Notes: a model not told the origin generated them from the sequence alone. A stretch of 64,000 nt of DNA from Jiangella endophytica (GCF_003427025.1 NZ_QVAI01000007.1:1-64000); one strand, 5' to 3'. Numbered from the stretch's first letter, positions 36,617-46,933 are shown. Program-made: numbers and translations.

Positions 36617-37072
36617 GTGTCGGGGTATCAGAGCCTCGCGCTCTTCGCCGGCATCGTCCTCGCGGGGTTCATCGCGCTACTGGCCGGATCGATCATGCTC
36701 GCGTCGCACCTGCGGTCTGCGCGACGCTCCGGGCGACGCGAGGACTTCCTGACCCCCGCCGTCTTCGGCCACACGGCGGTGGCGGCGTTCGGCGGCGTTG
36801 TGGTGCTGCACTTCGTGACGGCGTTCTTGCTGGTGCCCTGGTTCCCTCGGTTCGACTGCCCGCATCCGGCGGACTTCGACGGCCGCATGGTGTTCCCGCT
36901 GCGGGCCGTCTGCACGCAAGGCACCGTGGTCACCGACTTCGTGCCCGGCTGGGTCAACCCGGCCCTCAGCCTGCTGATCCTGGTCGGCGTGGGCGCGACG
37001 ATCGCCGCGCTCGGCACCGCGAGGGCCGGGCGCGAGTCCGCTCGCGTGCTGCGACGGCGGCCGGCCGGCTGA
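36617..37072 (+). CDS. Hypothetical three-helix membrane protein
   Basis: 151 residues from GTG at 36617, 14 bases after trhA. It has three hydrophobic segments: LALFAGIVLAGFIALLAGSIMLA, VFGHTAVAAFGGVVVLHFVTAFLLV and LSLLILVGVGATIAALG. A mid-loop has two cysteines (FDCPHPADFDGR, RAVCTQGTVV), possibly a disulfide outside the membrane, and the protein ends Arg-rich. No family recognised. Its TGA ends exactly at the base before the stop of the convergent gene, so no terminator fits between them. Confidence 0.65.
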   Translation: MSGYQSLALFAGIVLAGFIALLAGSIMLASHLRSARRSGRREDFLTPAVFGHTAVAAFGGVVVLHFVTAFLLVPWFPRFDCPHPADFDGRMVFPLRAVCTQGTVVTDFVPGWVNPALSLLILVGVGATIAALGTARAGRESARVLRRRPAG

Positions 37073-37594
37073 TCACGGGGTGGGGCCGGTGGCCCGGACC
37101 TCCTCGACGTGGGTGAGGGCCTGGCGCAGGTCGGCCAGCCACTCGTCGGCGTTCTTGGAGACCAGGCGGACGCACCAGGCGAGCGCCTCGGAGCGCGAGC
37201 GGGCGACCCCGGCGTCGACCAGGGTGTCGAGGACCCGCCGCTCCGGCTGACGCAGGCGGGTCATGACGGGCGCGGCCAGCCGGGTGAACAGCTCGCGCCG
37301 ATCGCCGCAGTCGACACCCCAGGCGACCTTGCGGCGGCTGCGGTGCTCCAGCTCGCGAGCGATCTCGATGCGGCGCTCGCGGGTGCTCTCGCGGAACGCG
37401 CCGATGCGGCCGGTCAGAGCGGCATCGCGCTCGACGTCGGAGACGTCGTCGGTGGCGGGCGCCGGGATGCGGCCCACCACGGTGATCTCCTCGCGGTCGA
37501 CCGTCACCTCGACCGGGCCTTCGAACCAGTCGTCCGGCAGCCGGCCGGTGAGCCAGCCTCGGATCCTCTCGACGGTGTCATCGTTGCTTTCCAT
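37073..37594 (-). CDS. Hypothetical protein with ribbon-helix-helix-like C-terminus
   Basis: 173 residues from ATG at 37594. The N-terminal half has alternating strands (DWFEGPVEVTVDREEITVVGRI). The C-terminal ~60 residues (RQPERRVLDTLVDAGVARSRSEALAWCVRLVSKNADEWLADLRQALTHVEEV) look like a ribbon-helix-helix or antitoxin-type fold common in actinobacterial hypotheticals. It is soluble and strongly charged. Adjacent, with no spacing, to the convergent membrane gene. Function unknown. Confidence 0.6.
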   Translation of the reverse strand: MESNDDTVERIRGWLTGRLPDDWFEGPVEVTVDREEITVVGRIPAPATDDVSDVERDAALTGRIGAFRESTRERRIEIARELEHRSRRKVAWGVDCGDRRELFTRLAAPVMTRLRQPERRVLDTLVDAGVARSRSEALAWCVRLVSKNADEWLADLRQALTHVEEVRATGPTP

Positions 37595-37679
37595 GATTCG
37601 ATGATTACAGGATTACGCGGTGGCGGCCAGTGCTTTCCGCTGCGGGCGGACAGCACCCGCGAGGCGGACCAGCAGAGCG

Positions 37680-39740
37680 TCAGGCGGTGGGACCCGCGAG
37701 CTGGGCCGTGAGCCCCTCGGGATCCGTCGTGGGAAGGTCGCAGACGAAGCCGCGGCAGACGTACGCGGCCGGCGCCCCACCCACCCCACCCCGATCACGC
37801 AGCAGCGGAACCGAAGCCGTCGCCGGATCGGCCGGGTCTCCGGCGACCACCACGGCGCCGGGCGAGCCCGACCGCAGCGCCGCCGCGTACAAGGCCGCCG
37901 TCCGGGGATCGTCCGCCGGACCGACGACCGCGACCTCCGCCGGGCCGGCCAGCCACGCCTCGGCGACCGCCAGTCCCCAGCCGGCGAACCGAGGCGCCCG
38001 TGCGGCCAGGGTGTCGTGGATGCGCAGCGCGTCGCCGGCGGCGGTGCGGTGCCGGTCCGAGCCGGTGTATGCGGCGAACCCGAGCAGCGCGCCGGCCGCC
38101 GCCGACCAGCCGGACGGCGTGGCGTTGTCGGTCGGGTCCTGGGGGCGGCGCAGGCCGGCCAGCCGTTCGTCGGTGGCGTCGTCGCCGGTGTCGAAGAAGC
38201 CGCCGTCCGGGTCGGGGAACTGCGCCAGCACGACGTCGAGGAGCTGCTCGGCGAGCGACAGCCAGACCGGGTCGCCGGTGACGGCGACGAGAGCCAGGAG
38301 CCCTTCGGCGACGTCGGCGTAGTCCTCCAGCACCCCCGCGTGCGACCCGGCGACGCCGTCGCGCGACACCCGCAGCAGCCGGCCGCGCTCGTCGAGGTGC
38401 AGCCGCACCAGCAGGTCGGCGCAGTCGACGGCGGCCGACACCCAGGACGGCTCGTCGAACAGCGCGCCCGCCTCGGCCAGAGCGGCGATCGCCAGTCCGT
38501 TCCACGCCGCCACGACCTTGTCGTCGCGTCCCGGCGCCGGCCGCGGCAGTCGCGCGTCGAACAGCTGGCGCCGCATGCGCGCCCACCGGTCCGCCTCGTC
38601 GTCCGACGGTTCGCGCAGCAGTTGCAGCGTCGACGCGCCGTGCTCGAACGTTCCTGACTCGGTGACGCCGAGCAGCGCGGCCGCCCAGTCGCCGTCCTCG
38701 TGGCCCAGGACCTCGCGCAGCTGGGCCGGCGTCCACACGTAGAAGGCGCCCTCGACCGGCGCCGCCCCCTCGACCGGCGGCGAGTCGGCGTCGAGTGAGC
38801 TGGCGAAGCCGCCCTCGGCGGTGCGCAGCTCGCGCAGCAGGAACCCGGCGGTCTCGCGGACCACGCGCGCCGCCGGCGCCGACCCCGTCGCACGCCAGAG
38901 GTGCAGGTACACGCGCAGCAGCAGGGCGTTGTCGTACAGCATCTTCTCGAAGTGCGGCACGACCCACCCGGCGTCGACGCTGTAGCGCGCGAACCCGCCG
39001 CCGAGCTGGTCGTACAGGCCGCCACGCGCCATCGGCTCGCAGGTCTGCTCGACCATCGAGAGCGAGCGGCGGTCGCCGGTGCGCGCGTGGTGGCGCAGGA
39101 GGAACTCCAGCACCATCGACGGCGGGAACTTGGGCGCGCCGCCGAACCCGCCGGCAGCCGGGTCGAACTCCCCGGTCAGCCGGGCGACGGCGGCGTCGAG
39201 CCGGTCCGCTTGCGGCGGGCCGTCACCGGCACCGACCTTGGCGCCGCCGCCGAGCGCCGCCGCGATGCGCTCCGCGGACTCCGTCACGTCGCCGCGCCGC
39301 TGCGTCCACGCCTCGTCGACGGCCTGCAGCAGCTGGCCGAAGGAGGGCAGCCCGTGGCGCGGCTGCGGCGGGAAGTACGTTCCTGCGTAGAACGGCTTCC
39401 CGCCGGGCGTGAGGAACGCGGTCATCGGCCAGCCGCCCTGTCCGGTGAGCGCCTGCACCGACTCCATGTAGACGGCGTCGACGTCGGGCCGCTCCTCGCG
39501 GTCGACCTTGATGGCGACGAAGTGCTCGTTGAGATACGCGGCGACCCGTTCGTCCTCGAACGACTCGTGCGCCATGACGTGGCACCAGTGGCAGGCCGCG
39601 TACCCGACGCTCAGCAGGACGGGGACGTCGCGGCGGCGCGCCTCGGCGAACGCGTCGTCGCCCCACTCCCACCAGTCGACCGGGTTGTCCGCGTGCTGCA
39701 GCAGGTAGGGGCTGCGGGCGTCGCGCAGGCGGTTGGGCAT
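37680..39740 (-). CDS. DUF255/YyaL thioredoxin-domain protein (SPATA20-like)
   Basis: 686 residues, the usual size. Thioredoxin-like N-terminus: [89 protein letters not shown], with a CHWC redox motif. The remaining 500 residues form an (alpha/alpha)6 glycoside-hydrolase-like barrel ([54 protein letters not shown]). Family function is unresolved. The start ATG at 39740 is well supported by the family N-terminus. Single gene, divergent from the NmrA-like oxidoreductase. Confidence 0.9.
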   Translation of the reverse strand: MPNRLRDARSPYLLQHADNPVDWWEWGDDAFAEARRRDVPVLLSVGYAACHWCHVMAHESFEDERVAAYLNEHFVAIKVDREERPDVDAVYMESVQALTGQGGWPMTAFLTPGGKPFYAGTYFPPQPRHGLPSFGQLLQAVDEAWTQRRGDVTESAERIAAALGGGAKVGAGDGPPQADRLDAAVARLTGEFDPAAGGFGGAPKFPPSMVLEFLLRHHARTGDRRSLSMVEQTCEPMARGGLYDQLGGGFARYSVDAGWVVPHFEKMLYDNALLLRVYLHLWRATGSAPAARVVRETAGFLLRELRTAEGGFASSLDADSPPVEGAAPVEGAFYVWTPAQLREVLGHEDGDWAAALLGVTESGTFEHGASTLQLLREPSDDEADRWARMRRQLFDARLPRPAPGRDDKVVAAWNGLAIAALAEAGALFDEPSWVSAAVDCADLLVRLHLDERGRLLRVSRDGVAGSHAGVLEDYADVAEGLLALVAVTGDPVWLSLAEQLLDVVLAQFPDPDGGFFDTGDDATDERLAGLRRPQDPTDNATPSGWSAAAGALLGFAAYTGSDRHRTAAGDALRIHDTLAARAPRFAGWGLAVAEAWLAGPAEVAVVGPADDPRTAALYAAALRSGSPGAVVVAGDPADPATASVPLLRDRGGVGGAPAAYVCRGFVCDLPTTDPEGLTAQLAGPTA

Positions 39741-39809
39741 GTCGGTTCCCTCTCGGCCGGACCTCCACCACCCTAGGGGGACGCACGCGCCCTGAGGCAC
39801 GATGGGCTC

Positions 39810-40652
39810 ATGCCCGATCTCCCTCCCCTCGCGGTCACCGGCGCCACCGGTGTGCTCGGCGGCGCCGTCGCCCGGAACCTCGCCGACGCCGCGGTGGCCC
39901 ACCGGCTGCTGGTCCGCTCGCCCGATCGGGCGCCACGGTTGCCGGGCACCGTCGCGCTGAGCTGCGACTACGGCGACGCCGACGCGGCTGCCGCGGCGCT
40001 GGCCGGCGTGCGCACGCTGCTGATGGTGTCGGCGTCGGAGAGCGCCGAGCGGCTCGCCCAGCACCGCACGTTCATCGAGGCGGCGCGGACGGCCGGCGTC
40101 GAGCACATCGTCTACACGTCGTTCTTCGGCGCCGCGCCGGACGCCACCTTCACGCTCGCCCGCGATCACGACGCGACCGAGGCGATGATCAGGGCGACCG
40201 GCCTGGCGCACACCTTCCTGCGCGACAACCTCTACCTCGACTTCTTCGAGGCGATGGTCGGCGACGACGGCGTCATCCGCGGCCCCGCCGGCGACGGCCG
40301 GGTGGCGGGCGTGGCGCGCGCCGACGTCGCCCGGGTCGCGGCGACGGTGCTGCGCGACCCGGCGGCGCACCGCGACGTCACCTACGATCTCACCGGGCCG
40401 CAGGCGCTGACGATGAGCGAGGTCGCCGGCCTCCTGTCCGCCGCCCGCGGCAGCACGGTGGCGTTCCACGACGAGACGGTCGCCGAGGCGTACGAGTCGC
40501 GCCGCCGCTGGAACGCGCCGGACTGGCAGCTCGACGCCTGGGTGTCGACGTACACCGCCATCGCCGCCGGCGAGCTGGCCGCCGTCAGCCCTGACGTCGA
40601 GCGCGTCACCGGGCGCGCGCCGATGAGCCTGGCGGACGTCCTGGCGCACTGA
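39810..40652 (+). CDS. NmrA/QOR2-like NAD(P)H-binding oxidoreductase
   Basis: 280 residues. It is an atypical [40 protein letters not shown] gives the GxxGxxG nucleotide site. [46 protein letters not shown] follows the NmrA/quinone reductase-2 pattern, and the end has [17 protein letters not shown]. Substrate probably a quinone or other small carbonyl. A terminator hairpin follows immediately. Confidence 0.88.
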   Translation: MPDLPPLAVTGATGVLGGAVARNLADAAVAHRLLVRSPDRAPRLPGTVALSCDYGDADAAAAALAGVRTLLMVSASESAERLAQHRTFIEAARTAGVEHIVYTSFFGAAPDATFTLARDHDATEAMIRATGLAHTFLRDNLYLDFFEAMVGDDGVIRGPAGDGRVAGVARADVARVAATVLRDPAAHRDVTYDLTGPQALTMSEVAGLLSAARGSTVAFHDETVAEAYESRRRWNAPDWQLDAWVSTYTAIAAGELAAVSPDVERVTGRAPMSLADVLAH

Positions 40653-40685
40653 CCGTCCCCGGGAGCCGCGGCTCCCGGGGGACGG
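40653..40685. terminator. Hairpin terminator between convergent genes
   Basis: CCGTCCCCGGGAGCC pairs with GGCTCCCGGGGGACGG, one bulged G, around a short CG loop. It directly follows the oxidoreductase stop and precedes the stop of the surface protein by about 13 bases. Confidence 0.8.
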
Positions 40686-40698
40686 TGACGGCGCCGGC

Positions 40699-43600
40699 TC
40701 AGGCGCTGCGGCGCGACCGCCAGCGCAGGGCGGCACCGACGGTGAGCACCGCGGCGGCGACCAGTGCGACCAGGCGCAGCGGCTCACCGAGACCGGTGTC
40801 GGGCAGATCCGGGCCACCCGGGGTGGGCGACGGCGACGGTGTGCCGCTCGGCTCCGGCGAGGACGGCGTCGGCGTGGGGGTCGGCGTCGGCGTCCCCGGC
40901 TCGCCGGCCGGCGGGTCGACGATCGTCATCGCGGCGATGTCCGTGCCGGCGTTCCCGGCCGTGATCGTCACGGTCTCGCTGGTCACGTCGTCCGGCAGCA
41001 GGTACCCCTCCGGCGCGGTGATCTCGACCCAGTAGTAATCGCCGAAGTCGAGGTCGCCGACGGTGCACAGGCCGTCGTCGCCCGTGGTGCAGGTGCCGAC
41101 CACGATGTCGCCGTCGGCGAGCACGAGGTCGAACACGGCGCCGGGCAGGGAGTCGCCGGTGTCCTCGGCGACCTTGTGCACGGTCAGCTCGGACAGCTGC
41201 CTCGGGTCGTGCACGACCACCTGGGTGAGCTCGCCGCCGGCGTTCGAGGCGTCGATGACCACGGGGGCGCTGACGGTGTCGCCTGGCAGGTCGTAGCCCT
41301 GCGGCGCCGCGGTCTCGACCCAGACGTAGCTGCCGAAGTCGAGGTCGCCGACGGTGCAGGTGCCGTCGTCGCCGGTGGTGCAGGTGCCGGCGACGTCGCC
41401 GTCGGCGTCGTCGGCGCGCAGCTCGAACTCGGCCCCGGCCAGCGTCGTCCCGTCGTACGCGTCGACCTTCACGACGGTCAGCTCGGACAGCAGCCGCGGG
41501 TCGCGGAACACGAACGCCGCCGGCTCGTCGCCCACGGTGGACTCGTCGACGACGATCGCGTCGCTGACGGTGTCGCCTGGCAGGTCGTAGCCCTGCGGCG
41601 CCGCGATCTCGACCCAGACGTAGCTGCCGAAGTCGAGGTCGCCGACGGTGCAGGTGCCGTCGTCGCCGGTGCTGCAGGTGCCGGCGACGTCGCCGTCGGC
41701 GGCACCGGCGCGCAGCTCGAACTCGGCCCCGGCCAGCGGCGCGTCGTCGGTGTCGTCGACCTTGAGCACCGAGAGGCTGCCCGGCTTGCGCGGGTTGTAG
41801 AACGTCAGCGGCTCCAGCTCGGTGCCGGCGTTCTCGGCGGTGACGGTGACCGGCGCGCTGTACGGGTCGTCCGGCAGGTCGTACCCGGTCGGCGCGACGG
41901 TCTCGAGCCAGTAGTACGTGCCGAAGCCCAGGCCGGCGACCGTGCAGAGGCCGTCGTCGCCGGTGGTGCACTCGCCGACGAGCGTGTCGTCGTCGAGGTA
42001 CAGCTCGAAGGTGGCCCCGGCCAGCGGCTCGGCGTCGTCGGACCCGCCGTCCAGCTTGAGCACCGACAGGTCGGTCAGCACCTGCCGGTCCTCGAAGGTG
42101 AGGGTGACCGTCTCGCCGGCGTTGTCCGGGCCGATCGTCACCGGGCCCTGGACCGCCGGGTCGGACAGCTCGTAGCCGGTCGGCGCGGCGGTCTCCTCGA
42201 CCCAGTAGTCACCGAACGGCAGGCCGTCGACGGTGACCGTGCCGGTGGCGTCGGTGACGACCTCCCCCGGCGGGTCGACGACCGCGTCGTCGCCGGCGTC
42301 GAACTCGCCGTCGCCGTCGTCGAGCCGGACCACGAACGTGGCGCCGGCCAGCTCGTCGCCGGTGCTCGCGTCGGTCTTGACGATCTCGATGGCCGAGCGG
42401 AGCTGCCGGTCGGCCAGCGTCGACACCGGCAGCTCGGCGCCGGCGTTGTCGCGGTCGATCGTGGTCATGCCGCTGAACCGGTCGGCCGGCAGCTCGTACC
42501 CGGCAGGGGCGGCCGCCTCGTACCAGTAGTAGGTGCCCCAGGCGAGGTCGCCGATCGTGCACGTCCCGTCGTCGCCGGTGGTGCAGTCGCCGACCAGGGT
42601 GTCGCCGCCGGGCGCGTCCTGCACGCCGTCGGTGGGATCATCCAGGTACAGCTCGAACGTGGCACCGGCCAGCGGCTCCTGGGTGTCGGCGTCGAGCTTG
42701 AGCACGGTCAGTTCGGAGAGCAGCCGCGGGTCCTCGAACGCGTCCTCGATGACGGCATCGGGGGTGGCGGCGTCGATGACGATGCCCTCGCGGACGGCGT
42801 CGGCGGGCAGGTCGTAGCCGGCCGGCGGAACCGTCTCGGTGACGGTGTAGGTGCCGGTCGGGAGATCCTCGACCAGGATCGCGCCCTCGGCGGGGTCGGC
42901 GTCGCCGTCGCCGTTGTCGACGACGGTGCGCGACACGCCCTCGGCCGCTCCGCCGGTGCCCACGACGGTGAACGTCGCGCAGCAGACCGGGTCGCCCGAC
43001 TCCGCGTCGACCTTGTGCCAGGCCAGCGAGCCGAGGTCGTTGACGAACGTGACCGTCGCCGTGCCGAACTCGCCCAGCGTGACGTCCTGCGGCTCCCCGT
43101 CCTGGAGGTAGCCGGGCGGCGGTGTGTCCTCGGTGATCGTGTAGTCGCCGGGCAGGGCCGGGTCGATGACGATGACGCCGTCGGCGGGGTCGGCGTCGTT
43201 CTCGTCGTTGTCGGTGATCGTCAAGCTGCCCGGGTCGGCGTTGCCGGGGATCGGGTTCGGCTCGACGGTGAACGTCGCGCCGCCCAGCGGCCGCCCGTCG
43301 GCGTCGTGCTTCTGGATGGTCAGCGGGCCGCACTCGGGCGAGGTGCCGACCGAGCCGGTGACGTAGTCCTTCAGCTCGGCGTTCGGGCTGGCGCCGGGTG
43401 CGCTGCGGATCCACAGCGACGAGAAGCCGGCGAACTCGCAGACGCCGGTGTCGCCGAGCAGCGCGGTGAGGTCGAACGCGATCTCGACGAACTGCTCCCG
43501 GCCCAGCGGCGACTCCGCGCTGGGAGTGGTGATCGCGGAGTCGTTGACCGCGAGGGCGAAGTCGTCGACGTCACCGGTGGCCACCCAGGCGCTGCCGTTC

Positions 43601-44187
43601 CACCGCTGCACCGCCTCGAGCTCCAGTGGTCGGCTGCCCAGGTTGAACAGGCTCAGCCGCAGGTCGCCGACGCTGCGGCCGGGCACCACGGTGTCTTCGC
43701 CGTTGACGGTGTCGGGCAGCTGGTTCAGCTCGACGTACCAGCGCACCGTGCCGTTGTCGGAGCCGCGCTCCCACCCGACGTACAGGAACTCGTCACCCTC
43801 GTGGACGCGGTCGTAGAGGTATGCGTCGCCGATGTCGCCCTTGCCCGGCGCGGCGGCGGACCCGTCGTCGTTCCACGTCGAGAGGTCGTTCTCCTTGCTG
43901 CCACGGTCGAAGACGGTCTCGTCGGTGCCGCCCAGCGGATCGTGGATGACGTCGACCTGCGCCGGGAAGATATCAGCACTCCCCCAGTCGACCGGGTCGC
44001 CGGCCGGGCCGGTGGCCGTCGTGGCGTTGCCGAAGCCCTCGTAGACGTTGCCGTCGATCTCGAACCCGCCGACGAGCTCGTTGCCGCTCTCGTTCGCCCA
44101 CGCGCCCACGCCGGCCGTCGTCATCGAGCCGACGATCAGAAGCAGACCCACCCCGGCCCGTACGAACGGGCGCCGCATTCCGGACAC
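40699..44187 (-). CDS. LPXTG-type surface protein with eight SpaA-like repeats
   Basis: About 1162 residues from GTG at 44187; ATG at 44178 also possible. A signal peptide ([19 protein letters not shown]) precedes a head of ~300 residues ([28 protein letters not shown]), then eight prealbumin/SpaA-type repeats of 80-100 residues. Their opening strands have the form [27 protein letters not shown], and they close with FEDP/FYNP/HDP-type linkers. A Pro/Thr/Ser stalk is followed by the anchor LPDTG (~1128), a hydrophobic helix and RWRSRRSA. Such proteins build pilus-like or adhesive surface structures via sortase. One repeat has an unusual CC pair (PVCCATF). No sortase gene is in the window. Confidence 0.9.
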   Translation of the reverse strand: MSGMRRPFVRAGVGLLLIVGSMTTAGVGAWANESGNELVGGFEIDGNVYEGFGNATTATGPAGDPVDWGSADIFPAQVDVIHDPLGGTDETVFDRGSKENDLSTWNDDGSAAAPGKGDIGDAYLYDRVHEGDEFLYVGWERGSDNGTVRWYVELNQLPDTVNGEDTVVPGRSVGDLRLSLFNLGSRPLELEAVQRWNGSAWVATGDVDDFALAVNDSAITTPSAESPLGREQFVEIAFDLTALLGDTGVCEFAGFSSLWIRSAPGASPNAELKDYVTGSVGTSPECGPLTIQKHDADGRPLGGATFTVEPNPIPGNADPGSLTITDNDENDADPADGVIVIDPALPGDYTITEDTPPPGYLQDGEPQDVTLGEFGTATVTFVNDLGSLAWHKVDAESGDPVCCATFTVVGTGGAAEGVSRTVVDNGDGDADPAEGAILVEDLPTGTYTVTETVPPAGYDLPADAVREGIVIDAATPDAVIEDAFEDPRLLSELTVLKLDADTQEPLAGATFELYLDDPTDGVQDAPGGDTLVGDCTTGDDGTCTIGDLAWGTYYWYEAAAPAGYELPADRFSGMTTIDRDNAGAELPVSTLADRQLRSAIEIVKTDASTGDELAGATFVVRLDDGDGEFDAGDDAVVDPPGEVVTDATGTVTVDGLPFGDYWVEETAAPTGYELSDPAVQGPVTIGPDNAGETVTLTFEDRQVLTDLSVLKLDGGSDDAEPLAGATFELYLDDDTLVGECTTGDDGLCTVAGLGFGTYYWLETVAPTGYDLPDDPYSAPVTVTAENAGTELEPLTFYNPRKPGSLSVLKVDDTDDAPLAGAEFELRAGAADGDVAGTCSTGDDGTCTVGDLDFGSYVWVEIAAPQGYDLPGDTVSDAIVVDESTVGDEPAAFVFRDPRLLSELTVVKVDAYDGTTLAGAEFELRADDADGDVAGTCTTGDDGTCTVGDLDFGSYVWVETAAPQGYDLPGDTVSAPVVIDASNAGGELTQVVVHDPRQLSELTVHKVAEDTGDSLPGAVFDLVLADGDIVVGTCTTGDDGLCTVGDLDFGDYYWVEITAPEGYLLPDDVTSETVTITAGNAGTDIAAMTIVDPPAGEPGTPTPTPTPTPSSPEPSGTPSPSPTPGGPDLPDTGLGEPLRLVALVAAAVLTVGAALRWRSRRSA
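41269..41444. repeat. DNA-level tandem repeat, copy 1
   Basis: This 176-base stretch of the surface-protein gene recurs with about five differences (by eye) at 41563-41738. The period is 294 bases (98 codons), one full SpaA-type unit. High nucleotide identity implies recent duplication or gene conversion between adjacent repeats. Confidence 0.85.
41563..41738. repeat. DNA-level tandem repeat, copy 2
   Basis: The second copy of the 176-base segment at 41269-41444, in the same orientation and frame. Both copies encode YDLPGDTVS and GTC(T/S)[18 protein letters not shown]. Confidence 0.85.
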
Positions 44188-44524
44188 AGTCGTCCGTCCC
44201 CCCAACAAGACAATGCCCGGCGCTGAATGCCGGGGAAACAACTGGAAAAAGGTCAATCGCCCTTCGGCGCCGAACCGACACGAGAATATCGTGCGGCCGA
44301 CGCCGAAGGGCGAGTGCCCCCCGGCTTTGGAAAGGTATCTCCGCGCTATGGAAGTCGACCCGCCGAGGCCACCTATCAGGCGTGTGGACTCGGCCAACGC
44401 AGAGCATGCACCCAGCAATGCGAGGCTGTCAACGCGAACTCGAGCGCCCGCCGATGTGACGGAAGGCGTGACGAGAATTCACGGTTCCATCACGCAATGC
44501 AGTGCATTAGGAGCCGGTATGGAT
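44188..44524. other. Intergenic leader of the surface-protein gene
   Basis: 337 bases without a supported gene, lying between the ScyD-like gene and the surface-protein start. Transcribed leftward it would form the promoter and 5' leader of the surface protein. It contains the hairpin at 44258-44312 and a slightly AT-richer stretch around 44465-44520 that may hold the promoter. I see no ORF. Confidence 0.6.
44258..44312 (-). promoter_or_regulatory. Long hairpin in the 5' leader of the surface-protein gene
   Basis: CGCCCTTCGGCG (44258-44269) and CGCCGAAGGGCG (44301-44312) pair perfectly. Between them is a second stem, CACGA-GAATA-TCGTG, flanked by CCG/CGG. It would form an extended two-tier RNA stem about 70 bases upstream of the start. 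It could be an attenuator, an mRNA-stabilising structure or a dyad operator. Confidence 0.5.
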
Positions 44525-45628
44525 TCAACCGATCCGCGAGAGCGCACCCGGCCCGAAAACAGGTCCGGTCACATAGATCGTTCGATGCGAACCGACGGCC
44601 ACGCCACCGGGCAGGATCAGTTGTCCGGCCGCCAGCTCGGTGCGCTCGCCGCCCGGCCGGACGCGGAACAGCCCGCCCACGGGCGGGTCGACCAGGCCGA
44701 GCTCCCACTGCAGCCAACTCTGCTTCACCAGCTCCACGGCATAGATGCTGCGGTGGCTGCCCGCACCGAGGTCGACGATCGAGGTGAGACCGTCGGCGAA
44801 GCGCCGGCAGTCACCCCTGTTCGGGCGCTCCGGGTCGCACACCGCGTTCCGGGTGCCGGGCTTGATCCGCCAGATCTGCGACTTGCCGGGCGTGGCCGGG
44901 AAGCCGCGCAGCTCGCCGACGTACCAGTAGCCGTCGGACCCGACGGTCACCGAGGTCGCTACGGCCTCGGACGGAATCCTGGTGCCGGCCGGTGGGATCT
45001 GCATGCCCTCGGCCTCGGACGGCAGCCCCGGAGGAACCGCGACGGTGCGGGGCTTCAGCCGCGCGACCGTGACGATGTGGCCGTTCGGGTAGACGCGGAG
45101 CAGGTCGTTCCCGGCCGCGTCGGCGACCAGGACGCTGCCGTCCCTGAGCGCGGCGACGCCGAACGGGTTGGAGTCGGTCGGGTTGTCCTCGAGGTCGTAC
45201 GGGTCGGGGTCGCGCTGCTGGTAGGCGGCGATGTCCGCGATCGGCTTGGCGGGCTTGCCGTGCCGCAGCAGGTAGAGCGTCGCGGCGCCCGTACCCGGCT
45301 CGCCGGCGCCGGTCAGGGCGTACACCCTGCCGGACCGGCCGGCCGCCACGGCGGGGGCGAACCCGGTGTTCGGCACGGAGCCGATCACACGCACCTTCGG
45401 GTGCCGGCCGCGGTCGGTCACCTGGCTGATCGTGCCGTCGGACGCTCCGACCAGGATGCGTCCGTCCCGGTCGACGTCGACCCCCCGCGGTCCGTCGAAC
45501 TGTGCGACCGGCTTCGGGGTGGACGACCCCTTCGCGACGGCCGCCGGCGCGGTGAACACCCCCGAGACGGCCAGGACTCCCGTGGCCAGAACTGCTGCTG
45601 CTGTGCGTGCACGCGTCAGATGCACCAT
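44525..45628 (-). CDS. ScyD/ScyE-like secreted beta-propeller protein
   Basis: About 367 residues from ATG at 45628, preceded by GGGGGG. A Sec signal peptide (ARTAAAVLATGVLAVSGVFTAPAAVA) is followed by NHL/SMP-like repeats with Asp/Gly-rich turns: QFDGPRGVDVDRDGRILVGASDGTISQVTDRG, GVAALRDGSVLVADAAGNDLLRVYPNGHIVTVARL, SVTVGSDGYWYVGELRGFPATPGKSQIWRI, LPGGVAVGSHRTIYVTG. The family is an extracytoplasmic propeller of unknown function. No anchor motif, so probably released or loosely bound. Confidence 0.82.
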   Translation of the reverse strand: MVHLTRARTAAAVLATGVLAVSGVFTAPAAVAKGSSTPKPVAQFDGPRGVDVDRDGRILVGASDGTISQVTDRGRHPKVRVIGSVPNTGFAPAVAAGRSGRVYALTGAGEPGTGAATLYLLRHGKPAKPIADIAAYQQRDPDPYDLEDNPTDSNPFGVAALRDGSVLVADAAGNDLLRVYPNGHIVTVARLKPRTVAVPPGLPSEAEGMQIPPAGTRIPSEAVATSVTVGSDGYWYVGELRGFPATPGKSQIWRIKPGTRNAVCDPERPNRGDCRRFADGLTSIVDLGAGSHRSIYAVELVKQSWLQWELGLVDPPVGGLFRVRPGGERTELAAGQLILPGGVAVGSHRTIYVTGPVFGPGALSRIG

Positions 45629-45743
45629 GAGAAACCCCCCGATTTCTCGGCCCGCGCCCCCCGTGAGGCTGGTCCTCCGGCGCGAGTCCCGTCCAGGCCT
45701 AACAGCCTGGAAAAGGTGCGTCAAGGGGTTCTGAGCTGAGGGT

Positions 45744-46205
45744 TCACTTCGGGCCGGGCTCGAACGCCTCGGTCATCGCCTGCTGGTCCAGGGCCTTGTC
45801 GTTGAGCTCGTTGAGGCTGTACCAGTTCCCGAAATCGTCGCGGAACACCGCCTCGACGCCGTAGGGGCGCTCGGCCGGCTCCTGGATGAACTCGACGCCC
45901 CGGGCCACGTACTCCGCGTACGTCGCACGGCAGTCGTCGGTGTTCCAGGCCCCCGCGCCCAGCGCGCCCTTCGCCATCAGCTCGCGCAGCAGGGCCGCGG
46001 TGTGCTCGTCGTGCGCCGGCGGGCCCGGCACCGTGAGGTTCAGCTGGAACTCCGGGCTCGCCGGCGGGCCCACCGTCAGCCAGCGGAAGCCGTTCTCCAT
46101 GGTGACGTCGGTGCGCAACTCGAAGCCGAGCTTGCCGATGAAGAAGTCCAGCGCCTGGTCGTAGTCGCTCACGTACGCGGTCGCGACGCCCAGCTTGGTG
46201 ATCAT
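45744..46205 (-). CDS. VOC-family (glyoxalase-like) protein
   Basis: 153 residues from ATG at 46205 with GGAAAGGGAACC upstream. VOC module: KLGVATAYVSDYDQALDFFIGKLGFELRTDV, FRWLTVGPPASPEFQLNL, GVEFIQEPAERPYGVEAVFRDDFGNWYSLNE with a metal-type Glu near the end. Resembles lactoylglutathione-lyase-like or antibiotic-resistance-fold proteins. The AraC regulator gene ends only 36 bases upstream on the same strand and may control it. Confidence 0.85.
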   Translation of the reverse strand: MITKLGVATAYVSDYDQALDFFIGKLGFELRTDVTMENGFRWLTVGPPASPEFQLNLTVPGPPAHDEHTAALLRELMAKGALGAGAWNTDDCRATYAEYVARGVEFIQEPAERPYGVEAVFRDDFGNWYSLNELNDKALDQQAMTEAFEPGPK

Positions 46206-46241
46206 GATCCGGTTCCCTTTCCGTCCGTCGGTGCTTCGACG

Positions 46242-46712
46242 TTAGGTGGGACGGGCGGCGGCGGGCTTCTCCGCGATTGCGGTGTTCGGCGCCCCCGTCG
46301 GCGACGGACGCCCCCACATGAGGACGTAGCAGCCGGGGATCAGCCGCGGCCCGGAGGCGAGCGCGTCGCGCTGGAACCGCGACGGCGACACCCCGACCAG
46401 CTCGGAGAACAGCCGGCTGAACGAGCCGAGGCTGGTGAAGCCGACCAGATGGCAGATCTCGGTGACGTTGAGGTCGGCGACGCGCAGCAGTTCCTGCGCA
46501 CGCTCCACGCGGCGGCGCTGCAGGTAGCGGCCCGGCGTCTCGCCGTAGGCCGCCTTGAACGCGCGGACCAGGTGGTAGCGGGAGTAGCCGGCGGCGGCCG
46601 CGATGTCGGCCAGCTCCAGCGGCTCCGCGTAGTGCCTGTCGACGAAGTCGCGGGCGTGACGGAGCGCGACCAGCGTCTCGACGGCCGCCGCCCCGGACGG
46701 ACCGGCGCTCAT
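46242..46712 (-). CDS. AraC-family transcriptional regulator
   Basis: 156 residues with an N-terminal DNA-binding domain rather than the usual C-terminal one. Two helix-turn-helix motifs are readable: LELADIAAAAGYSRYHLVRAFKAAYGETPGRYLQRRRVERAQELL and NVTEICHLVGFTSLGSFSRLFSELVGVSPSRFQRD. No effector domain is visible beyond a short tail, so it may act as a compact regulator of the VOC gene downstream. ATG overlaps the previous gene's stop (ATGA). Confidence 0.88.
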   Translation of the reverse strand: MSAGPSGAAAVETLVALRHARDFVDRHYAEPLELADIAAAAGYSRYHLVRAFKAAYGETPGRYLQRRRVERAQELLRVADLNVTEICHLVGFTSLGSFSRLFSELVGVSPSRFQRDALASGPRLIPGCYVLMWGRPSPTGAPNTAIAEKPAAARPT

Positions 46713-46933
46713 CGGTCCGGCGGCTCCTGGTGCTCGCGCATGCGCTCGGCGTCGCTGGCGCCCTCGGCGTCGAAGTCGACCCTGCGGATCTGCTTGCGCA
46801 GGCTGCGGTAGAGCAGGAACAGCGCGACGACCAGGAAGATCAGCACCAGGAAGCCGTACAGGCCGGGGCCGATGCCGGAGTCCTCAGCCTCCGCCTCCGC
46901 CGCGGTGAACGCCACCGCCTGCAGGATGCCCAT
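46709..46933 (-). CDS. Small single-helix membrane protein
   Basis: 74 residues. An acidic N-terminal segment, a transmembrane helix (GLYGFLVLIFLVVALFLLYRSL), then a charged cytosolic tail (RKQIRRVDFDAEGASDAERMREHQEPPDR). A similar small protein commonly follows mca in actinobacteria. Function unknown. It is 64 bases downstream of mca and is coupled to the AraC gene by a four-base overlap. Confidence 0.72.
   Translation of the reverse strand: MGILQAVAFTAAEAEAEDSGIGPGLYGFLVLIFLVVALFLLYRSLRKQIRRVDFDAEGASDAERMREHQEPPDR

Noticed and set aside
41176..44226. A 1016-residue plus-strand ORF opposite the surface protein
   Set aside because: It is a frame shadow of the GC-rich repetitive gene; Val/Gly/Arg/Asp-rich and without any recognisable domain.
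46242..46712. AraC regulator as a truncated pseudogene because it lacks an effector domain
   Set aside because: Both HTH motifs are intact, the start is coupled to the previous gene, and short AraC-type proteins of this form are common.
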